The notes beneath the pieces are model-generated. The model did not search any database and was not told where the DNA came from. It saw nothing but the letters and a program-made list of their open reading frames with translations. Of a stretch of 64,000 nucleotides of DNA, positions 34,178-46,891 are shown piece by piece. Position 1 is the first letter of the stretch, and every line of letters starts with the position of its first letter. The position numbers were made by a program, and so were the translations under genes. Origin of the DNA: Tanypteryx hageni (Eukaryota; Arthropoda; Insecta; Odonata; Petaluridae); NCBI GenBank assembly GCA_028673005.1, contig CM054116.1:83030572-83094571 (forward strand), in the 5' to 3' direction.

Positions 34178-35649
34178 CAGGGGTGGGGAACCGGCGGCCT
34201 TCAAGCCGCATGCGGCCTTTTGTGATACTCAGTGCGGCCTTTTGCATACTTGTATAAACATACTCACTCATATGATTTTAGCATGAAAGTTACAGAAAGA
34301 ACAAACAAAAGATATGTATTTTGCATTAACAGAATCTTTGCGCTAATTCTTGTTTTAAATGACACATCAGGTATAGTTATTGGTATTGTGAACTACATTC
34401 GAGCAAATGCTTCGCGGCATCGCCAGTTTCGCGCCACGCTTCAATATGACGATGAAACATTTGGTGTAGATTTTCCAAACCATTAAGTGAGCTGGTTGTC
34501 ACAAAGCATAGTACTAGAAAACCTTTTAGGTTTGCGAAAACAAGCCACGTGCTTTTTCAAAGAACAGAATGAACCTTGTGAAATTTAAAAAAAAGATTTC
34601 TGCAGAAATGTTCCATTTTTGTGAGATTTAATGTAAAAAAATCATTTGAATACTTCTCTACAAGGTAAAGCTAAATCCATATATGAAATGTTGCAGCAAA
34701 TTCAGTCATTTCGGAAGAAGTTGACTTTTTTTTCAAAATTGGCCTTATCAGATCAGTTGTTTCAGCCGAGCATTTTTCTGAACTGGCAAAGGCAATTGAT
34801 AAACAAAGTATGAATAAAAACTTGCACAATTGGAATATGAATGAATATATAGGTGTTTTAGACTCCTTGATTAAAGAATACAATAACAGATGTAAAGATT
34901 TTGAGAAACATGATGCCACACTGAGGTTAGGTTTCAGCCGCATCTGGTTAATGTCTCGAATGCATCTGAAGATTTGCAGATGGAGTTGATTGAGCTCTCG
35001 GAAGATAAAATTCTGAAGCCTCTATTCGACAGTAAAAAGGATCCCATTGAAATATGGAAGAATGCTATTGAATGCCCACAACTGCGTCAATATGCTCGTC
35101 GTTTACTCTCGTTTTCGCACAACCTACTGTTGTGAATCAACATTTTTACATATGGCTAAAATCAAGACTTGTCTTAGATCACAGATGACAAACACTTACC
35201 TGGAATACCAATTAAAGCTAAAGACAACAATGCTGAAACCAAATATCAAGTTTTTAGCTCACAACAAACATTCACAAAAAAGTCATTAAATTATGTTTGC
35301 CTCCTTATTTTGATGAATGTGATTGAATGCAGCATTTTATTTACATGCCCTTAATTTGTTTTAACTTCTTTAAAGTTTATTAATATAGTAGCAAATATGA
35401 AAAATTGAAATTTTTTGCATTAGATTAAAAAGTATACTGTGTTAAAGCCTTCAAAGTTTTTAAAAATATTATTAAATATGAAGAATTGAAATCTGTATTC
35501 GTCGAATTAAAAAGCCATTAAATTTTGTTTGCCTCTTTATTATTACAATTTTGATAAATGTATGCAACTTGCATCGGAATGTGCGGCCTGATGAGTTCTC
35601 CGTTAAGTAACATTTGGCCTTCCAATGAAAAAAGGTTCCTCATCCCCCT
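34178..35649 (+). mobile_element. hAT element with decayed GTF2IRD2-like transposase, about 1.5 kb
   Basis: Left end CAGGGGTGGGGAACC then GGCGGCC. Right end, reverse-complemented, AGGGGGATGAGGAACC (two small indels relative to the left). Subterminal GCGGCCTTTTG words are present at the left, with TTGGCCTTCC near the right. No 8-bp duplication survives. The interior holds the transposase remnant listed separately. Confidence 0.7.
34665..35290 (+). pseudogene. C-terminal part of a hAT transposase (GTF2IRD2/SCAND3-type)
   Basis: Across shifting plus-strand frames the blocks are KLALSDQLFQPS, then YNNRCKDFEKHDATLRLGF, then DLQMELIELSEDKILKPLF, then WKNAIECPQLRQYARRLLS. The C-terminal dimerisation segment follows as YCCESTFLHMAKIKTCLRS and YLEYQLKLKTTMLKPNI. 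Order and spacing match hAT transposases related to the GTF2IRD2 and SCAND3 host proteins. The N-terminal zinc finger and the first catalytic region are missing (internal deletion upstream of about 34665), and several frameshifts and stops break the rest, so no enzyme is made. The 80-codon frame 35047-35289 is the longest intact piece. Confidence 0.75.
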
Positions 35650-36160
35650 ATTTCATATAAAGGCTCCATTAGCTTTTAACAGCAATAGGCATAACGAAAA
35701 TTAGTGTTTTTGAGGTAAGACTTTGACCCAACGTTATTGTTTGCAACTCACATTTTCGTATACAGAAACATACGTCACTTTAATCTACGTCCGGTGGTGT
35801 AAATAATGTGTTAGTGCAATGCACATTTCTTAAGTTTTTCGCAAAACAAAAATCGGAGCTCGAACTTCAAGTTCTTGTAGTTCTGTAATGGTTGAGATTT
35901 CGACACGTTTACGTATATAGACTTTTTCTCGCAGAATAAGCCAAGGAATCGCGACCAGAAAGTATGCGCACGTTCCGTGGGACATCCTGTGTATAATATG
36001 CGAATTAGAGATTTTAAGTATAATGTGATTTCAAATAAATTTATATTTGTGGTATAGTTCCAATACCGAATAATTGATGTATCTAATTTAATAAATATAA
36101 AAGTTGTAGTATTTACATTTTTGAATTCCAAAAATGAAATGGTTTTTTAATGTGCTTAAT
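35650..36160. other. AT-rich noncoding stretch
   Basis: A 106-codon minus frame (35811-36131) has no recognised domain. Confidence 0.35.
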
Positions 36161-36164
36161 TATC

Positions 36165-36440
36165 ATTTTGGCGCGTCTGTCCGTCCGTCTGTGCACTTGC
36201 TGAAATTGCAATTGTGACGAAATCGTAAAGCATAGAGAGCTGAAACTTGGATTGTAGATTTCTGTACCGCTGTCATTTTTCTTTTTTAGATTTGAGTTTT
36301 GAAAAACATACAGGTTCGGATAGGGGCCCATTGAAAAACTAAAATTTTGAGGATACATTTCCACACTAATGTCGCTTATTCTATAAAAATATGAGTTTTG
36401 AAACATTTACAGAGGCGGATAGGGAACCGTTTGAAATTTT
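36165..36440 (+). repeat. Dispersed repeat family R3, copy 2
   Basis: Starts near GGCGCGTCTGTCCGTCCGTC and continues with ATTGTGACGAAATCGTAAAG and TCGGATAGGGGCCCATTG, matching 17570-17815. A partial internal repeat follows (GAGTTTTGAAAAACATACAG and GAGTTTTGAAACATTTACAG, about 100 bp apart). Confidence 0.65.
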
Positions 36441-36753
36441 TATACAAAACTGATTACATTAAAAATGAGGTAATAGTAATCATGTTTATCGATAACATAC
36501 TATGTTTTGTAATTTTTCCAAAAGATATGGATAAAGATTTATGAAAACTAACGTATGCATATTTTCTTTAAAGAAGTTTATCTCCAGAACTAATTCTATG
36601 AACACGGTTAGTTCCCTACACTTTTTTAGACTAATAGAAAGATCACCATTTCTAGGTAATCATTTATCCATTTGAAGGTGATCGGCATTATCAGTATTTT
36701 TCACTTCACGGTCTTAGCATTTAGTTGTGCAAAACTTTACAAATCTGTGTACA

Positions 36754-37920
36754 CAGGCGACTCTCGGTTAACGACGGTGATCCGTTCCTGCGAATGGTCT
36801 TTAACCGAATTTGGTTCGTTAACCGAATCTTACATCCCTAGCGGTCGTTACGTACGGTTTAACACACATTTGGCCCTAACAATGCCTACTAAATACCAAA
36901 AATAGTATAGTAAAATAAAATATAGAGAGATTCTTTCCACCCAAATGTTTTAATAAAATAAAGACTTTACCTACATTAGCCTAAAACAATATAATAAAAC
37001 ACTTACCAAATCGTTATGTACGGTTTAACGCACGTCTGATCCTTATAGTGTCTACTACATAAAAAAATAGTTAAGTACACTAAAATAAAATGTAAAGAGA
37101 GATTTTTCTATTGAAATAAAGAATTAAACTTCATTAACCAACATTTCGACACCGTTTGAGAAAATGCAACTTAACTTGGTAGGACATAACTTTTCGTCTC
37201 GAGGAAGGTCGTAGGTTACATTTCGAACCAAAATTTTATCACGTTTTAAGAGAAACATAAAATACACTTTCACATGCGAAATACCATTGTTAAAACTCCA
37301 CTTATCTATTAGTAGATGTTTACTATTTTCTAATGTTAACGGAAGTAAACTTATTTCAAGAGTGCTTAGAACCTTCGATCGGCGCAAATTGTAAGTTAAG
37401 TTCTGAGATTTTCTCGGGTTATTTTACGTAATTTATTTTAGCAAGTGTTTTATCATTTATATCTAATATATTGTACATTTTTTTGTTGCTTTCAGGTTTA
37501 GTTGAATAATAATTGTTTCTTAAATGTTACTCGTTCGTCATTGTTTATTCTCTGTAAATGTAATTCATTTCGATAGATTTCAATGAAGTGATTCAAGTTT
37601 AGATTGTAACATTCCGTTCGAAATAAAAGCCTCTTTAGAGAAGTTCCAAGTAAAAATTACAATTATTAATATGCTCAATATTTTGTCATTTCTGACTGCC
37701 TTATTTAACGTTCGTACATAATTTTTAGATTTCGATAAATAATTTCTTTTGTATTCTTAATCTTAATTTAATGATCTTTGCTATGTATTGTATTACATTT
37801 TTATTGGCCGTAAGTAACGACTGCGACGTCGTAAGGTGATTTTGAAAAATAATTGGTCTTGGTTTGGTCGTAACATTGAATCGTCGTTAACCGAGGGCGT
37901 AGTTAACCGAGGGTCGCCTG
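36754..37920. mobile_element. pogo-like MITE, 1167 bp
   Basis: Left end CAGGCGACTCTCGGTTAACG; right end reverse-complemented CAGGCGACCCTCGGTTAACT (21 of 23 over the full TIR). TA follows the right end. On the left, TA lies two bases out (TACA before CAGG), so the duplication is slightly offset. Subterminal GTTAACCGA words recur at both ends. No transposase coding was seen. Confidence 0.75.
36845..37110 (+). repeat. Internal direct duplication within the pogo-like MITE
   Basis: The block ACGTACGGTTTAACACACAT with downstream ACTAAATACC and TAAAATAAAATATAGAGAGA recurs about 165 bp later (ATGTACGGTTTAACGCACGT, ACTACATA, TAAAATAAAATGTAAAGAGA). Confidence 0.7.
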
Positions 37921-39055
37921 TACCTTACATTCGCAAAATTCCTGGGAGAATAATATAAAATTAGTAAGGTACGATTCGTTTCAATGAGGATCTGTATTCA
38001 CAGCAGAGCATGGTTTAAAACAGAAACATATTCTAAAGCTCAAACCAATTGCTTCAAATACGACAGTTTGGATACGTCACATTTTTACGGCATTGCGGAG
38101 GAATTAATTTTGGCGCTATAGGTTTGTCTCGACCAATTAGAATGGCAGAACGAAGGCTCCTTAATTTTATTTTTTTAGACTTCGCTTTCGAAAAGCAAAT
38201 TATATTTTGAAAAGGGATATCAAGAGCGCGAAAAAAATGTCTATGAAAATATGCGCCAACTTAGGCAATGAAAATGTTCTTTTTCGTTTCACGCCTTCAT
38301 CCATATATATCGCCTCTTCCATTCCATTGATCAGTCTACAGATAAAAAAACGCTCTACAAATAACGAATATTGATCAATTCATTCTTATTGCAGGAATAC
38401 GTTTTTTTGTGTTTTTACGGATAGGTTCTAAAAATATAATGAAATTAGTACGACGAAATTTTGTTTCCACTCGTCAAATAAAAAAATTGCACTCCAACGA
38501 ATGGGAAAAAAATTGGAAGACCAGCTGCAATGAACGAAGGGAAGATTTATAGCGCCACGAGAGTAGCCATGTGAACTTAAATTTCCAAATTGGAAAAACA
38601 AAAAAAACTATCCGCATATGAAAAAGGATACAATTCAATCACTCCCGGACAACGCGGGCTTCATACGGGAACAAACATTATTCCCGATATCCTTTCCGCC
38701 GAACATAAAACACTGCACACGTATCCTTGGAGATAAATCGAACGAAGTATTCATCATACGATTGCTGCCCATCAAACGTTGCCACATATTCCGCGATGAA
38801 AAGAATGTAACGCATCCGTCATAGTCTCTGAAAATATCGCAGTAGGTTTACTTACTAGTAATTATCCTTTTGTGATAAACATACTATCGGTGTATTCTGA
38901 AAAGTTTCTTCATTAAATCTTTTTGTCGTGTTGTTTATAAAATTCTTTAAATAATTTATTATTTACGGAGAGCCCATGCTTGATCTGGGGAATATAGAGC
39001 TGTTCTTTGTTCATAGGTTAGGATCAAGTTGAATTTGTTTTAGGCCATCAGAATT
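37921..39055. other. AT-rich noncoding stretch
   Basis: No gene recognised. The 68-codon frame 38618-38824 has no domain. Confidence 0.4.
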
Positions 39056-39260
39056 TTTCCATTTTAAGCGTCCTTCGCCAGCAAAACGCATTATGGGCAC
39101 GTCTCGTCTATCTGTCGCGTCTTTCGTATCTTAAGGCGCTCGACGGATTTTGATTAAATTTACTATGAGAAATTGTCATTAGAATTCTTCGTCTGATTAT
39201 GATTTTCGGCCGTATGAGGCGATTAGATCTCCCACTTTACATAAGCCTTGACTCATATCT
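39056..39260 (+). repeat. Dispersed repeat family R1, copy 3
   Basis: TTTTAAGCGTCCTTCGCC, TTATGGGCACGTCTCGTC, then GACGGATTTTGATTAAATTT: same block order as the reverse-oriented copy at 12300-12480 and, more weakly, 7645-7805. Confidence 0.6.
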
Positions 39261-40054
39261 CGTTAAATGTCGTCAAAATCTGTCAAACGTTGATTGGTAA
39301 AAATCGTTGGCAATAGCCAACAGATTGTAATTCAGCTGATATGTAAGCAACGCTCTAGTAGCAGCTAATAACATTTTGACTGTATACTTCTTGTTCTATT
39401 AATTTTAAAATGTCTAACACTCAATACCCCTAATGTCATTTTTCAGTGAGAATATTTCTCGTAAGAAGTAGTCATTGCATATTTGGCTTTGTATTTGTAT
39501 CTAAAAACTTCATAGCTTAGCTGACAACAACTTGGCCATCATGTGACACCCCCTGATGCAAATAACGTGCGAAAAATATTCCATAGGTTTCCATGCAAAT
39601 ATTCGATAGAATGCCTCTAATTCTCTGAAAGAACGTGCTAAATTCCGATTCGGGCCCAAATTGCTAGAAATTAATACAAATTTATTTTAAAGAGAATTTT
39701 AGAGTATTTTGCGGCACTCGTAAACATAATATACATCATATATGATCACTTGCCTTTATTAAACGTGTAATTAAACATTTCGTCTCGATGTTAGGAAAAG
39801 CATGGATCAAAATAAGAGGTAGTTCAAGTTTCCATACGACATATAGCTGCAGAGGGAGAATCTTCGTAAATCTTGAATTATTAACTGTCGCAAGTATACA
39901 ACTCGCAATTATATAAGTTTTTCTTCAATTTATCGCAATTCAAAAATGTCTGTTTTACACCAATGCAGCATGAATACCATTCCTTGTTCAAAAAAGAACA
40001 TTATTTTAACCGGATGCAGCCTAGTGATTTCAGTATACAAAAATGTGCGTTATT
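39261..40054. other. AT-rich noncoding stretch
   Basis: Nothing recognised. Confidence 0.4.
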
Positions 40055-40348
40055 TTAATCAGCTATAAATAGAAAAAGCTGGTGTACGATTCGATGCGAA
40101 AAAATAAACATTTCTCCCGGAAGCTTCCCGATAAGGTGCCCCAATATTTCAATATTTCCCGGTACAAACTTGACTTCGGTCATAAATCTACAGTTTTTGG
40201 TATCTTTCACTTCTCCTGCCCTTTGTTGGGTCTCGAGCATATTTCTAATCTCCATTAGTCTCATATGCTCCATTCGAAGTGCAAAAATCGTTATTAAAAC
40301 AGCATCAATAATTCTGTTGTCTAACGGAATACCTCCACCGTCGAATAC
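40055..40348 (-). CDS. Possible host exon, unknown protein
   Basis: A minus-strand open frame runs to a TAA at its low-coordinate end. At its high-coordinate end lies TTTGCTTTTTTGCAG, a good polypyrimidine tract plus AG acceptor, directly followed by frame-compatible coding-like sequence (FDGGGIPLDNRIIDAVLIT, then MEHMRLMEIRNMLETQ). The peptide has balanced composition and an amphipathic, possibly helical middle, unlike the composition-driven frames elsewhere. I recognise no domain. There is no start codon in frame before the acceptor, so it would be a terminal exon. No AATAAA was seen close after the stop. It could equally be chance or a decayed element. Confidence 0.25.
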   Translation of the reverse strand, partial: VFDGGGIPLDNRIIDAVLITIFALRMEHMRLMEIRNMLETQQRAGEVKDTKNCRFMTEVKFVPGNIEILGHLIGKLPGEMFIFSHRIVHQLFLFIAD

Positions 40349-40567
40349 TCTGCAAAAAAGCAAATGACGGTTGCTTTGATATTTTCGCCGCTAAATTACC
40401 TACGTCATATAATAAAAGCATAATGAAAAAACCCTGTCTAAATCATTGACTCTCGAGGGATCTTAGTGGATGAAGACAGTTTCTTTGATAGACAATGGTA
40501 ACTACTACATGAGATTTTTTAGTTAAATAATTTTCATGAATCTCAGAATCGCTCGCGAATACCAAAC

Positions 40568-40801
40568 TTAAAAATTATTTAAATGAAAATGTGTAACGGT
40601 CGCTATAAAATGCCTTGCTAGTTTATTGTGTTTATCATCCATCAAGGAAGAAGCAAAGTTTCGGAAATCCTCGTCGAGGTTAGACTCGGTTGATTCTTGT
40701 GAGAGAGAAAATAACGCTCTGCCTGATTCAAATATTTTAGACAAAGTATGGAGGAAGATTGCTATATTGCTAACAACAAACTTTCGCATCGAGCAAGGCA
40801 T
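40568..40801 (-). CDS. Possible upstream exon or chance frame
   Basis: A minus-strand frame about 220 bp upstream of the candidate terminal exon, with peptide containing ESTESNLDEDFRNFASS and DDKHNKLARHFIATVTHF. Composition is protein-like but no domain is recognised and I cannot find a convincing splice donor joining it to 40348. Listed only because of its position. Confidence 0.13.
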   Translation of the reverse strand: MPCSMRKFVVSNIAIFLHTLSKIFESGRALFSLSQESTESNLDEDFRNFASSLMDDKHNKLARHFIATVTHFHLNNF

Positions 40802-42985
40802 TTTTTACTTATTGGGGGATATACAAACATTTAGTAATTATTGAAAGAGTTAGCAAATGTGTTCGGTTAATCGTTGTTAAAATTGTTAAAAATCGGCGGG
40901 GAAATTTTATAAGACTTTTCATGGTGGGCATGTTTTATAGTGTGGAAATAATATAGGAGGAAGACGAATTCGAGGCAATTACGGATGATGGTGATTTCAC
41001 GTGATATTTAGAAAAAGCAACGTGTCAGATAGGAGGCATTTTAAAAACCGGCCAATAAAAAACGCCGGGTTGAATAAAAAAAGCCAGTGGGAGATCACCT
41101 CAATTTAATTTAATACCGAACCGATTTGCATTCTTTCAACTTCCTAAGAAATTCTTACTGCGCTGACGTATTTTTCCTCATTTTTTTAAAAGTATTTTTG
41201 ATGGCTTGACCCTCTCCCGAGCGTCGAGAGGATTAAATAGGGAAAAGATGACGAGACCGAGTTGACTTTCCGATGAGATTCGAGGAAAACTTTCCAATTT
41301 TAGACCCTTAAACTTCTTTAAGGAAAACTATCTCTCAGGGCACCCTCATCTTCCGCTGCGCGCCAATGGGTTTAATTTCCTCGTCAGCCGATACATAGGT
41401 TAAGCCGTAACAAGGTTCCGTGTTATCTTTAGCTTTAACCTGGGGAAAAAACATCCCCACCCCGAGAGTTCGTCCTCATTCTAGTGTGTGCCTAGGCGGT
41501 AATGAATGCCGGAGTACATGATGGAAAGGGTAAACTTTAGAAAAAATAACCAAATTTTATTTTAATTAACGCGAAAATATTACGAAAAAGTCCCTCCATG
41601 TTGATTTAATAAGATCGTAGAACCAAACTGCGAGCAGCTGAATAGGTTATTTTTGGCCTTGCGATGAAGACAAGACTCTTTATGCAAGAAACTTCGCTTG
41701 GAAACGACCGATATACCTACATTTTTAACCGCCCTACTTCAAAAAGTTGCATGTTTTATTCAACTATCGTATTACTATCTTAAGTCATCCTTATTATATA
41801 TTTAGGATGTTTTTAAGCCAAATGTAATTGTGATTGGTAAGAGGAATTCATTATTAGCTGAAATATCTTTAAACCATGTACAATTATATTTGTGAGGCCA
41901 TTAAATATTTTCTTTGCAGTAAGATAAACTGAATAATAGCGAAGTCTCTACCAAAGGGTGCCATGTTATTGTATGTTACTTGCAATTGATGATATTATTC
42001 GGAAATAAAATATTCACCCTTTGTATGTGTTTCTAGTTATATTAAAGGTCCGTTATCGGCTTATAATATGTATATCTCATTTATATATTATATGAAAATG
42101 TAAATCTGTTTTCTCTTGTACGAATGTGATTTAAAGGAGTGAACGCATTTCTCAAGTTCCTTTTTTCTTCAATAAAAATGTTCACGTAAACACCAACTCA
42201 AATCCGAGCGCAAATAAAAATACGAATTACCAATTCAAATACGAAAGCACGAGAAAGCGAATCAAAATAAAAGTAATAACACAAATATTCCCCCTACTAA
42301 TTAGCAATTATTGCTGCGAGAAAATTCCGCCAACAAAGTTCCATGCGCGCTAATTGGGAATCGATCCGGCAGAGGATCCCGGAGTTTGTAGATTAGTATA
42401 ACAACGCGCTAAGCCTCTTGTCATCTGTTTTGAGAGGTAACTCTCACTCCCAATCCACTCCTATCTCCATCTCCCTCTTCCTCGTCGCAACCTTTTATAT
42501 TCCAAATCCCTTATGCAACGGGGACCAGAAGAGATTAAACTCTATAACGACCCTTTAGTGGTAGAAGAAAGCACCCTTAAAATTTCCGAAAAATATTTTG
42601 CTCGACCTTTGCCCCACCCTCCGACAACGTCCGCAAAACTGACGCCCAAATGATAAAGCGCAAGGGCATTTTTAAGCGATATTAAACCGGCTTGGATTGA
42701 CGATGGTGATTAGAGTCGTAGGTACCTCAGTCGCTACATCTTTTTTGTATAAACGTGACGGCGATGGGATAAAGTTTCAATTAAAATAAGATTTCGTATA
42801 ATACTTGATGAATGCGTTTATATGGTCATTTTATTCTGCATTGTAAAATTTCACGCTACATCTTTCAACAATGTATAGATACGATTTGCGTTCTCGTTCT
42901 TTCCATTCTCATTTTCTTGAGTAAATTGTTATTTCTGACAACTATTCAAGAAGTTTACAGACACACATGGGGATGTTATGTTACC
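40802..42985. other. Noncoding stretch with GC-richer patches
   Basis: AT-rich with mixed patches at 41040-41520 and 42290-42770. No gene recognised apart from a weak tRNA-like segment near 42350. Confidence 0.35.
42345..42425 (-). other. Degenerate tRNA-like segment
   Basis: Minus strand: GGCTTAGCGCGTTG is A-box-like and CGGATCGATTCCC is B-box-like at about the right spacing. Arms do not pair well, so this is probably a SINE head or decayed tRNA, not a functional gene. Confidence 0.3.
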
Positions 42986-45189
42986 AGTAGTATCAGAGCC
43001 GCCGCGAGCCGATTAGGCGCCTTTGTGCAATGTCATCACCGGCGCCCCGCCCCCCCCCATAAAAATTTTGATGGTTATTTTAATATATCGCGTAGTAATT
43101 AAATAATAATCACATTCAAAAATAAAACAAACAAAATATTTAAATAGTGTACGTCAATTTTAATGCCTCGTAACAATTAATAATTACAAAAGGTTGTTTA
43201 GAAATAAAAAATTACGCACATTATATAAATATTATAACTCATATCATTCTTATTACTAACAAATAATAACTAAATAAACAAAGTAACAAAATAATCACAT
43301 ATTTACTTTTCTTGATTTTAGTGCCACAAAATTTCTAATTAAATTATTAATGTTTAAATCGTCCATAATATCGTTTTCTATCTATATTGTTGCCAGATTT
43401 GACAGACGTTCTTGGGACATGGTAGATCTGAAATAATTTTTGATGATATTTAATTTCGAAAAGCTTTGTTCTCCTGTAGCTACTGATGCAGGAAGTGTAA
43501 AATAAATTCGTAGAACCACTGATGTATTTGGAAACGACTCTGTTAAATTATTTTTATAAATAAATTCCAACATTTCGATTGGACTCATATCGCGCAAGGC
43601 ATACTTTTCAATTCGTCACACAGTGCTATGCCGTCAATGACACATTCTTTTTCAGTTTATCTGTTAATTTAAATGTGTCTTTACAATGATTTAATATTTC
43701 ATTTTTATCCACTCTTTTAATTTATTTATGTTTTGAATGATGTTAAATATTTCATTGTGTTCTTTTAACATGTGAAATCTTTCAGTGAGAGACGTTAAGA
43801 TCATGTCTATTATCGTGAAAAAAAGTTTATTTGAAAACTTTTTTGGGGGTCAACTGGCTCTTCGGGTGTTTCGTAATCAAACTTTTTCCCTTCTTTTTAG
43901 AATATCTGGAAAACAGGATCAACCTCTACTGTATCTGCCATTTGTTTATCTGAACTGATAATATTTTCATAAATCTCATCTGATCAATACTCTTTAAAGT
44001 GATATGTAACATTTTCAAGATGTTCAATAATACTGTGTATATAAATGCATCATTTTACTAATTACATTAACTTTACTTAAAATATCGTACCAAATAATAA
44101 TGGAACAAAGGAATTCGAAAGAAGTTACTTTTGAGACGAGTGAATTTGTGCTCTTGATTCCATATCCTTCGTTTCGTCTTCGATTATATCTAACATGGCT
44201 TGGTCAATTTCACCAATGTTATATTTTAATGGCTTAATTGCTTCTATACGACTTTCCCATCGGGTATTAGATAAAGGTTTAAGACTCAAATATTTAAGAT
44301 GTGTTTTTAATGTATCCCAACGCTTCGGTGAAGCTGAAAAGTAATTCTACAGTTCATGCACGCACCCAAAAAAGCAACAGTTTGAAATGAAATTTTTGCC
44401 GCATCGTTTACTACTAAGTTCAGAGTATGAGCCGAACAAGGGACATAAAAAGCCCTGGAATTTATTTCAAGGATCTTTTGCTGGATACCCTTATACTTAC
44501 CGCACATACTCTCCACGTTGTCATATCCTTGACCACGGAGATTGAAAATATCAAGATTTAATTTTTTTTAATGATTCAATATAAAATCATATAATCTCTG
44601 ACCAGTGGTATCATTGACGGGCCAAAATCCCAGTAAATGTTCCCGAATTGCTACATTACTTGTTTCTTTGTTATAATATACAAATCTTATGATGATTGTA
44701 AACTGCTCAGTATGACTTATGTCTGGAGTTGTATCCAAAATTAATGAATAATACTAGTGATGCACCGTGTACACGACAATTACCCGGCATGCCCAGCCAT
44801 ATTTTCAGTGTCCTACATTTACCCGGTACCGGATGCTGAAACCTGGTGCCGGTACTAGGTCCCTCATGAAAAAAGCATACCAATAAAAAAATGTAGTAGA
44901 AATTATTTTAACTTTATTTTTTAGCTTTCAAAAAGCATTCGAAGAAACGATATTTTAATTATAATAAATCTTTTAAAAACCAATTCTTATTACTCCTAAC
45001 AAAAGTTAAACTGGATCATGAAAAAAACATTTTACATAAAATGCATAGTACTTAACGACCGGTTACAGTACCAGCTTGTAAAATTTTATAAACTTTATGA
45101 AATCTTCTTAAATAAAGATAAAAATAAAGGTGAGTCATTTTTAATTTTAATAATTAAATTTCAACTTTAATACTTAAATTGCAATAATG

Positions 45190-46802
45190 GGAGATTATGA
45201 TGAATAAACAATAGTTTTTCTGCATTTCGAGGAAGGAGTTTATTACTCCCCATTTCTTATATGATTTCCGCCTCACTAAACTTCCTTTCACTGGGTATGC
45301 TGCTTGGAGGTGATGACAAGTAACGCCTGGCCAATTTTGACAGTTCAGGATAAATAGCTGTATTCTTTGCTCACCAAGGTAAAGGATTTAAGGTAAAGGA
45401 CATTTAAGAAAGTTTTCAAATTGCATCTCTTCTTTAGAATAAGAGGCATTGTTAAACTTCTTGTTTTCTTTCATTTTCAAACGAAATTTCATCTAAACAA
45501 ACCCACACATCTTGAATTTTATCTTCATTATTTTTCTCTTCTTTTTCTGTAAGTTCTCTTATTGTCATTTTTTCTTCATTATCAAATATTAGAAACAGAC
45601 TTTTCATTTATTCTATAATCCAGTTTTGAGCAATGTCACGTAATGTCATGTAAGTTTTTAACGTGGATCCAAAACGATAGCAATCACATACAATTTCCTT
45701 GATTCAACATTATAAAATCTATCTTGCAAAGATTTTAGCAATTCCTTTTTCATAGTTACAGTGCCTTCGTCATTTTGTTTTTTGCTGAGGAAGCGCTCCA
45801 AATCGGCTAAATTTGGAATCACCATCGAAATAAGAGCTTTCTCTGAACTGGTTTCGACTGGGACGTTGAAAAATTGTTCCAATAAGATAACTACATTTTC
45901 AATCAATTTAAAATTGGCAGCATTCAAGTTGGGTATGTTGTGATATGATGAATATAATGTGATGGCCTTCTTCTGTTCAGATGTTCTCTTCAACATATGA
46001 TATGTCGAATTCCATCTCGTTGCTACGTCTTGTATCAATTTTATTGGGAAGGCGAAAAATTGGTTTGTATTTCCTTCAGTAATACGTGTATGTTGTTTTC
46101 AGCATTTAAGTTCCAGAGTTGTAGCATATCGCATAATATATGACAAATGGCACTATCTGTGTGGTTTCCGGGAAATTGGCGAGCGTTTTAAACTACGCAC
46201 ATATTTTTAAATTTCTTGGTAAGCCCACTGAGGCTTTAATATCTTTCGTTAGTTTCTGAACAGGTCCATACATCGGATGTCAAGGAGATCAAATTCATCA
46301 GTGATTTTTCTATGTCAATTAAAATCTGAATTTTTGAACAACATTTATCGTAAATAGTAGGAATAATATTATCTGAAAAATCTTCTTGATGGTATTTGGT
46401 ACCGAGGTTCCAATGATTCCCAAGATTAATAAATCCAACATTCTTACTATACTAAAAGGCCGGTTGTCCAGAGCCATCATTTCGCAAATTCATAATGACT
46501 TTCCCTTGCTTTAAGGTTACTAATGTCCCATAACTCGACTATGTCCAAACACTGTGCCAGCGTCTGCTGTTTGACTGGATGTGAAAGTCCCGCACTTGGA
46601 TCATCTAATTTTCTCTTCTTATTATCGGTATCAACTTTATTACATTCATCTGAATGTTTTAAACGTAAAAGTTTCTTTAACGTCGATGTTCCGTAGGTTT
46701 TTCATTTTTTCCACCTCGTGATAAAACTGAATTACACAATTTGCATACTCCTTTCGTCTCGTCGTCAGATGACACTTCAAAAAATCTCCAAACCAAACTC
46801 AT
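45190..46802 (-). pseudogene. hAT transposase with BED zinc finger (ZBED-like), broken
   Basis: The start is chosen at the ATG at 46802 because it opens a BED finger: VWRFFEVSSDDETKGVCKLC followed by SRGGK, with the CxxC pair visible. A frameshift and a stop at 46677 break the frame before the His pair (LRLKHSDECN appears in another frame). The largest intact piece, 45658-46038, holds the hAT core DVATRWNSTYHMLKR and the helical segment ending YVIAIVLDPR, a block typical before the last acidic residue. The C-terminal dimerisation region (about 45395-45190) reads WWAKNTAIYPELSKLARRYL, SIPSERKFS and AEKLLFIHHNL. This is the Ac/hobo-type layout shared with ZBED host proteins. It is full-length in extent but carries frameshifts and stops, so inactive. 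Confidence 0.85.
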
Positions 46803-46891
46803 TATTCCAAGGGTACAGACGAAAACATAAAAAATAACCGACCTAGGTTAGACGCAAACTGATAGACTTGACGAATTAAAAACAGTAGGCT

